Assembly (NCBI GenBank): GCA_964354375.1
Contig: CAYGZQ010000001.1
Span: forward strand, 125,163 to 135,927
Length of the DNA stretch: 10,765 nt
Origin: CAYGZQ01 sp964354375 [NCBI: uncultured Planctomycetota bacterium]
GTDB lineage: Bacteria > JAJVIF01 > JAPKYR01
Direction of reading: 5' to 3'
The position numbers were made by a program, and so were the translations under genes. The notes under the pieces are model-generated. The model saw only the letters and a program-made list of their open reading frames with translations. It was not told the DNA's origin and did no database searches. Of this stretch, positions 6,958-10,765 are shown one piece after another. Each line of letters opens with the position of its first letter. Position 1 is the first letter of the stretch.

Positions 6958-7914
6958 TCAACGATCCCGACCCGCACGCTCAACCCGCCAGGGCGGCAGC
7001 ATGAAACGATAAAGCGGGAGAAGCGGACAGCCGAATTCGTCGGGTCTCAAACCCGGACCGCTTCCGCCATCAATCAGGCGGCTCTCCGCTGCAACAATGA
7101 GAAGCGGAAGGCCGGTTTCGACGCTCATTTTCCGGGCGAATTCGTAACCCCTGCGGACCTCGTCGGGCTCGGTCTCGTCCATCAGATGAGTGTTCGAGAC
7201 AAGCCCGCCCATTTTCAACCCCGCGGCATCCTCAAGCTCAGACAGGACCTTCCTTGCGCCGGAAATCTCCGACGTGAACGGACGATTCGCGTTGACAACC
7301 ATCATGAGCGTGTAGTCGCCGGGCGGAAAATCGTCCTTGAGATGACTGAGAACCCTGGCGCCCAGATCGTCCCCGCCCACATCGAGGATAAGCGTCCCGT
7401 CGGTGCGTTTCAGAAGACCCTTGATTTCCGGGAGAATCACGGGCAGGTCCGCCCAGAATTTGTCCCCGGCGGGCGCAACGACCTCCACACCGGCCTCGCT
7501 CAGGGGCTCTGCGGCCTCACGGCTCCTGAAGTACGGGTTGACGATGTCCAGATCGACGACTCTTACCGTACCCTCCCTTACGCTGTCCTTCTCGATTGCG
7601 GCCAGACCCAGCTGAAGCGCAAAGTTGATGGCGACCTCGGTTTTACCACTCCCGAAATTGCCCAGGAAGCCAAGTACACGTCGTTTGAGGGGATCGGGGA
7701 GGTCAAGATGAACGTAAGCCGACCGGATCGCTTCCGGGCTGCGCAGGACGTGCCGTGCGTGCGTATAGTAATGCGGCCTTGCGACACCCCATGGCGTGCC
7801 GGGGCGTACCTGGTCCTGGCTCGATTGCGGGTCGGGACGGGAGTCCTCTCGGTCCGGCTTTGACGCACCGGATGCGCTCCCGGGACCGCCGTTTTTCAAA
7901 TCGGCTTCATCCAT
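6958..7914 (-). CDS. P-loop NTPase (SIMIBI/ParA-CobQ-like) of unknown function
   Basis: In this 318-residue protein, residues 1 to about 50 are polar and probably disordered. The NTPase core carries a Walker A motif GNFGSGKT at 85-92, a VVDLDIVNPYFRSRE segment at 119-133, a Walker B-like LILDVGGDD at 175-183, VVNANRPFT at 207-215 and GLVSNTHL at 237-244. The order recalls MinD/ParA/CobQ-type SIMIBI ATPases. No transmembrane segment or DNA-binding motif is evident. It directly precedes the VOR-NADH operon in the same direction, 117 nt from the delta gene, so a role in maturation, cofactor handling or control of that enzyme is a reasonable guess, not a demonstrated function. The ATG at 7912-7914 has a poor Shine-Dalgarno, and an internal GTG/TTG start after the disordered tail is possible. 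I do not recognise a named gene. Confidence 0.75.
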   Translation of the reverse strand: MDEADLKNGGPGSASGASKPDREDSRPDPQSSQDQVRPGTPWGVARPHYYTHARHVLRSPEAIRSAYVHLDLPDPLKRRVLGFLGNFGSGKTEVAINFALQLGLAAIEKDSVREGTVRVVDLDIVNPYFRSREAAEPLSEAGVEVVAPAGDKFWADLPVILPEIKGLLKRTDGTLILDVGGDDLGARVLSHLKDDFPPGDYTLMMVVNANRPFTSEISGARKVLSELEDAAGLKMGGLVSNTHLMDETEPDEVRRGYEFARKMSVETGLPLLIVAAESRLIDGGSGPGLRPDEFGCPLLPLYRFMLPPWRVERAGRDR

Positions 7915-7954
7915 CGGAACTGCGAATTACGCATTTCTCAATGCCAAAATGGCG

Positions 7955-7978
7955 GCCAGGGAGCAGTTGATTCCTGGC
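7955..7978. other. Stem-loop in the 5' leader of the NTPase gene
   Basis: GCCAGGGA at 7955-7962 pairs with TTCCTGGC at 7971-7978 (8 bp, one wobble) around an 8-nt loop, about 40 nt upstream of the NTPase start. No T-tract adjoins it on either strand. The rest of the 252-nt gap (7915-8166) shows no convincing gene, tRNA or terminator for the permease. Confidence 0.25.
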
Positions 7979-8069
7979 AAAAGGGCGAAAGAGCTCCTCT
8001 GTCCAGAAAACCTTGCCGCTCTCTTCACGACGACCGCCGATAACTCCCCACTTCTACTCCGGAGAACGG

Positions 8070-8099
8070 AACATACCACGAAATATGATTGGGATTCAA
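8070..8099 (-). promoter_or_regulatory. Possible sigma70 promoter for the NTPase-VOR-Nuo operon
   Basis: On the minus strand TTGAAT (8094-8099) and TATGTT (8070-8075) are separated by 18 bases. Each matches four of six consensus bases. It lies in the gap after the permease stop and would give a leader of roughly 150 nt before the NTPase start. Weak evidence: chance matches of this quality are common. Confidence 0.3.
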
Positions 8100-8166
8100 G
8101 GTCAGTAACTACCGCTACGCCGATCACGGTTACGAGAACGCGCATCAGGGCAAAGGTCCCGATATC

Positions 8167-9624
8167 CTAGGCAGACGGTGCTGGAAATACTACCGGTATG
8201 AGCGCGTATCTCAAAATGAAGACCACCGCAAGAATGTAGAGAAGCCAGTGCACCTGATGAGCCTTGCCGCTCAGGAGCTTGATAACCACATACGCGATGA
8301 ACCCGAACGCAATGCCGGTCGCGATGCTCATCGCCAGCGGCATGATAATGACTGTGAGGAACGCAGAGATGGCAGTCGCCGGATCGTCCCACTCCACGTC
8401 TCGTAAGCCCTTCATCATAAGGCTCCCAACGATGACCAAAGGCGCTGCGATAATCGGGTACATAGTGACTATCGGATGCCCCGCCGGATCGAATACTGTG
8501 GTGTACCCCCCGCCGATCATCTTCACCAGGGGCGAGAAGAAAATCGCAAGAATGAAGAAAATGGCAACGACCACAGCGGTCAGACCGGTTCGACCGCCCT
8601 CGGCGACACCGGTCGAGGACTCGATGTAGCTCTGAACGCTCGATGTTCCAGCGAGTGCCCCGACGGATGTCGCAGCGGCATCGGCAATGAATGCCTGTCC
8701 TGCTCTTGGGAGCTTGCCTTCGGGTGTCAGCAATCCCGCCGCGTGTCCCACTCCCACAAGTGTCCCCACAGTATCAAACATTTCCAGCAGGAAGAAGATC
8801 AACACCACTTCCCAGACTCGGGGATCGGACAGCATCTTGCTGAAATCGAGCTTAAGCAGCGTGGGAGCCATTGACGGCGGCGCGCTGAGAACCCCCTGGT
8901 AGCGGACCAGCATGTCGCTGCCGCCCTGTCCCTGGACCACGCCCCCGTGAATGAACAGGCCGATTATCGCCATCAAGGCCATACCTATCAGCAGCCCGCC
9001 GCGCACCCTGCGCGCCATCAGGGCACCTGTGACGACAAGCCCGATAATCGCGAGCAACGCCCACGGGGTTGTGGGGTCCCCTAAACGCATCAGCGGTCCT
9101 TCAGGGTCCTTCTCGACAAGCCCTGCATAGTTAAGCCCGACCAGGGCGATCAGCAACCCGATGCCGCCGGCGATTGCCAGCTTCAATCCCTGCGGGATCG
9201 AATCCATCACCGTCTCCCGGAACTTGAAGAGACTCAGGATCAAGAACGCTGTCCCGGCAATGAACACGGCGGCAAGCGCGGTCTCCCACGAGTACCCAAG
9301 CTTGCCGATCGCGGCCGCTCCGCAGACTGTGAATGCGAAGTAGAAGTTCTCGCCCATACCTGGGGCCAGACCGATCGGGTAGTTGGCAAGAAAAGCCATA
9401 AGCAGTGTGGCCACGGCCGACGCTATGCACGTGGCCATGAAGACGCTGCCGAAGTAGTCGGGAGTCTCCGTCGGGGCACCCGTCCACTGGGAAACCATCG
9501 GGATGCTCAGAATCGCCGGCTGGACAAAGATGATGTAGCTCATCGTGAGAAACGTCGTGATCCCGGCGATCGTCTCGATGCGGACATTGGTTTTGTTCTC
9601 GCTGAGTTTGAACAGTTTCTCCAC
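8167..9624 (-). CDS. NCS2-family purine permease, AzgA/PbuG/GhxP-type
   Basis: This 485-residue, strongly hydrophobic inner-membrane protein has about a dozen or more membrane segments. Family markers are FLTMSYIIFVQPAIL at 25-39, APGMGENFYFAF at 87-98, EMFDTVGTLVG at 281-291, GTSSVQSYIESSTG at 326-339 followed by EGGRTGL, and DPATAISAFLTVIIMPL near 414-430. These fit the AzgA branch of NCS2 transporters, which import guanine, hypoxanthine or adenine with protons. The usual GMGLN reads GMGEN here. The start is a GTG at 9622-9624, supported by GGAGG six bases upstream. The gene has its own promoter and a structured leader with a terminator, so its expression is probably controlled by premature termination. 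Exact substrate is not readable. Confidence 0.92.
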   Translation of the reverse strand: MEKLFKLSENKTNVRIETIAGITTFLTMSYIIFVQPAILSIPMVSQWTGAPTETPDYFGSVFMATCIASAVATLLMAFLANYPIGLAPGMGENFYFAFTVCGAAAIGKLGYSWETALAAVFIAGTAFLILSLFKFRETVMDSIPQGLKLAIAGGIGLLIALVGLNYAGLVEKDPEGPLMRLGDPTTPWALLAIIGLVVTGALMARRVRGGLLIGMALMAIIGLFIHGGVVQGQGGSDMLVRYQGVLSAPPSMAPTLLKLDFSKMLSDPRVWEVVLIFFLLEMFDTVGTLVGVGHAAGLLTPEGKLPRAGQAFIADAAATSVGALAGTSSVQSYIESSTGVAEGGRTGLTAVVVAIFFILAIFFSPLVKMIGGGYTTVFDPAGHPIVTMYPIIAAPLVIVGSLMMKGLRDVEWDDPATAISAFLTVIIMPLAMSIATGIAFGFIAYVVIKLLSGKAHQVHWLLYILAVVFILRYALIPVVFPAPSA

Positions 9625-9696
9625 CTTGGTCCTCCGATGCGGCCCGTGACATGCCCGGGTGCAACGCGCGACACGTCACGAGACTGTTTGATGAGC

Positions 9697-9728
9697 AAAA
9701 GAAAACGCGATCCCAGACGGAATCGCGT
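9697..9728 (-). terminator. Intrinsic terminator in the leader of the permease gene
   Basis: Read on the minus strand, ACGCGATTCC pairs with GGGATCGCGT (10 bp, one wobble) around a GTCT tetraloop, followed at once by TTTCTTTTG. It lies about 70 nt upstream of the permease start and downstream of the promoter at 9825-9853, so it can act only on the permease leader or on read-through from the secretin gene. This suggests regulated premature termination. Confidence 0.75.
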
Positions 9729-9820
9729 ATCGTTCAGGTTGTAGACCGCCCCTCCGTAGGCCGACGGGCCGACCCCCAATGCGAAGCACCCCGGACATCG
9801 ATCCGAGAGCACATGGCAGT
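9697..9820 (-). ncRNA. Candidate cis-regulatory leader RNA (riboswitch or attenuator) of unrecognised class
   Basis: The expected transcript starts near 9818-9820 and runs about 120 nt to the terminator T-tract. It can form a hairpin from CTCGGA and TCCGGG (around 9789-9806), a small TTC-loop hairpin (around 9779-9791, so competing with or adjoining the first), GC-rich alternative pairings around 9740-9775 (GGCC/GGCC or CCGT/ACGG), and then the terminator. It does not show the conserved loop or junction bases of the purine riboswitch, nor other classes I can recall. The class and ligand are unknown; the regulatory role is inferred from promoter, leader and terminator order upstream of a purine transporter. 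Confidence 0.45.
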
Positions 9821-9824
9821 CGGT

Positions 9825-9853
9825 ATTATAGCGATTAAATGACGGTTAGTCGA
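9825..9853 (-). promoter_or_regulatory. Sigma70-type promoter of the permease gene
   Basis: A perfect TATAAT (9825-9830) lies 17 bases downstream of TCGACT (9848-9853, four of six -35 bases) on the minus strand. It sits between the secretin terminator and the permease leader and predicts a start point near 9818-9820. Confidence 0.7.
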
Positions 9854-9884
9854 CTGGTCGGACGATTGTCCTGAATCGCAACTG

Positions 9885-9909
9885 AAAAGCGACCCGGGTG
9901 GGGTCGCTT
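9885..9909 (-). terminator. Intrinsic terminator of the secretin gene
   Basis: AAGCGACCC (9887-9895) and GGGTCGCTT (9901-9909) form a perfect 9-bp stem with a 5-nt loop. On the minus strand the stem runs into TTTT then CAG. It begins about 32 nt after the secretin stop codon and separates that gene from the permease promoter. Confidence 0.75.
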
Positions 9910-9940
9910 GAAGGGTTCAGGCCTTTAAGGGCTGAGACGT

Positions 9941-10765
9941 TTACTCCTGCGCCGAGCTTTCCGGCGTAATTCCCACCAGATCCACGCTCGACGCCGCATT
10001 TTCGAGCACGTACGGCGTCAGGAATATCACGAGCTCGGTCTTGTCCTCATTGAATCTCTTGCTGCGGAAAAGCTCGCCCAGGATCGGAATCTGGCTCAGG
10101 ATCGGCACTTCGCTGACGATCTTGGTGATCTCGTTCTGGATGAGTCCGCCGATGACAAGCGTTTCACCCGGTCTGAGCTGCACGACTGTGTCCATTTCGC
10201 GCGTTCGGAAGCCCGGGATTCCGGCTATCGCCAGGGCCATGTCGATCGTTCGCACGACCGGCTTCACGTTGAGCATGATGTTGTTCTGGCTGTCGACGAG
10301 GGGCGTCATGTCGACCGAGATGCCGAATTCCTTGAATTCGACCACGGTCACGCCGTTCTCGTTCTGGTAGGTGTACGGAATCTCGCCGCCGACTCTGAAA
10401 TGCGCCGGATGTCCGCTCAGAGAGACCACATTCGGCTCGCTCAGAACATTCGCTTCCCGGTTCGACTCGAGCTCGTTCAGCACCACATCGATCGGATCGA
10501 AGACCATGTCCTGCGCTTCGCCGTTGACGATGCCTGGTCTGACACGCGAATCGAACAGGCCTCCGCCGGGATTCGCCGGATCGAGCAGATTTGTGATTAT
10601 GCCGACAGTGAAGTCGTCGTTGTCGGTTCTCGCGGCGGCGGAGAACTGCGACAGATGTTCATCGAGCGCCCTCTTGTCGACCTCGACGACCCTTACCTTA
10701 ACAAGCACCTGTCGCGGGTCGGACACCTCGATCAGGTTCGTGACTCGCTCGCCGGCGTACAGGGA
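9941..10765 (-). CDS. Type II/III secretion or Flp/Tad pilus secretin, C-terminal part (5' end outside window)
   Basis: The frame is open to the right edge of the window (274 residues visible), so the gene begins beyond it; the GTG at 10724-10726 is internal. The visible part starts with the QVLVKVRVVEVDK strand that precedes the secretin domain. It continues through NVLSEPNVVSLSG, a GGEIPYTY segment, LRPGETLVIGGLIQ and VPILSQIPILGELFRSK, and ends in the LVIFLTPYVLE strand. These are hallmarks of the bacterial secretin beta-barrel (GspD/PilQ/CpaC superfamily). The pattern is closest, by eye, to CpaC/RcpA secretins of Flp/Tad pili, but no partner genes are in view to confirm. It would form an outer-membrane channel, implying a diderm cell. 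The C-terminal tail beyond the barrel is short and polar. Confidence 0.88.
   Translation of the reverse strand, partial: SLYAGERVTNLIEVSDPRQVLVKVRVVEVDKRALDEHLSQFSAAARTDNDDFTVGIITNLLDPANPGGGLFDSRVRPGIVNGEAQDMVFDPIDVVLNELESNREANVLSEPNVVSLSGHPAHFRVGGEIPYTYQNENGVTVVEFKEFGISVDMTPLVDSQNNIMLNVKPVVRTIDMALAIAGIPGFRTREMDTVVQLRPGETLVIGGLIQNEITKIVSEVPILSQIPILGELFRSKRFNEDKTELVIFLTPYVLENAASSVDLVGITPESSAQE

Noticed and set aside
7927-8145. 72-residue minus-strand reading frame between permease and NTPase
   Set aside because: Its start MRVLVTVIGVAVV looks membrane-like, but there is no good Shine-Dalgarno, no family similarity was recognised, and the second half reads like non-coding sequence.
9640-9790. 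tRNA or other structural RNA in the permease upstream region
   Set aside because: No T-loop GTTCRA pattern, acceptor pairing or anticodon arm could be assembled on either strand.
9540-9812. 90-residue minus-strand reading frame overlapping the permease start
   Set aside because: It starts at a GTG without a Shine-Dalgarno, runs into the permease gene in another frame, is arginine/serine-rich late on, and shows no family motif.
9690-9830. Known purine riboswitch or ZTP riboswitch upstream of the permease
   Set aside because: The conserved junction and loop bases of the purine aptamer are missing. CCGTCTGGG resembles a ZTP 3' end, but here it is the terminator stem and loop, and no matching upstream P1 strand is present.
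1-10765. CRISPR array, insertion sequence or phage genes
   Set aside because: No spaced direct repeats, transposase motifs, terminal inverted repeats or phage structural genes were seen.

Overview
The window looks like part of the genome of a GC-rich, anaerobic or fermentative bacterium. Bacterial traits are strong Shine-Dalgarno sites, a sigma70-type promoter, intrinsic terminators and an outer-membrane secretin, which also implies a diderm envelope. The anaerobic reading rests on an oxygen-sensitive 2-oxoacid:ferredoxin oxidoreductase and dense Fe-S proteins. The lineage cannot be fixed from sequence reading alone.

Layout. Bases 1-513 (+) hold the 3' end of a large glycoside-hydrolase-like protein. 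All other genes are on the minus strand. From 7914 down to 500 runs a long, tightly packed cluster: a P-loop NTPase of unknown role (6958-7914); the four subunits of a VorB/KorA-type 2-oxoacid:ferredoxin oxidoreductase in order delta (6607-6840), alpha (5537-6592), beta (4744-5526) and gamma (4193-4744); then NuoE-like (3690-4196), NuoF/HydB-like (1810-3690) and a HoxU/NuoG-N-terminal-like Fe-S subunit (1007-1810); and last a four-cluster ferredoxin of the type usually paired with aldehyde:ferredoxin oxidoreductases (500-967). From gamma to the HoxU-like gene the coding regions overlap by 1-4 nt, so they are very likely co-transcribed and translationally coupled.

Upstream lies a separate unit: an NCS2/AzgA-type purine permease (8167-9624) with its own promoter (perfect TATAAT at 9825-9830). 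A leader of about 120 nt ends in a strong intrinsic terminator before the coding sequence, which is the layout of a riboswitch or attenuator. At the right edge is the 3' part of a secretin-family gene (9941 to beyond the window), followed by its own terminator (9885-9909).

How the genes may work together. The central inference is that oxidative decarboxylation of a 2-oxoacid (branched-chain or 2-oxoglutarate-like; substrate not readable) is coupled to an NAD(H)-linked FMN module of the bifurcating-hydrogenase/Complex I type, with no hydrogenase, formate dehydrogenase or AOR catalytic subunit in the cluster. Counting cysteine motifs, the module could carry up to about 15 Fe-S clusters, plus TPP and FMN. 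It could act as a 2-oxoacid:NAD+ oxidoreductase, a ferredoxin:NAD oxidoreductase fed by the VOR enzyme, or a flavin-based bifurcating complex; sequence alone does not decide between these.
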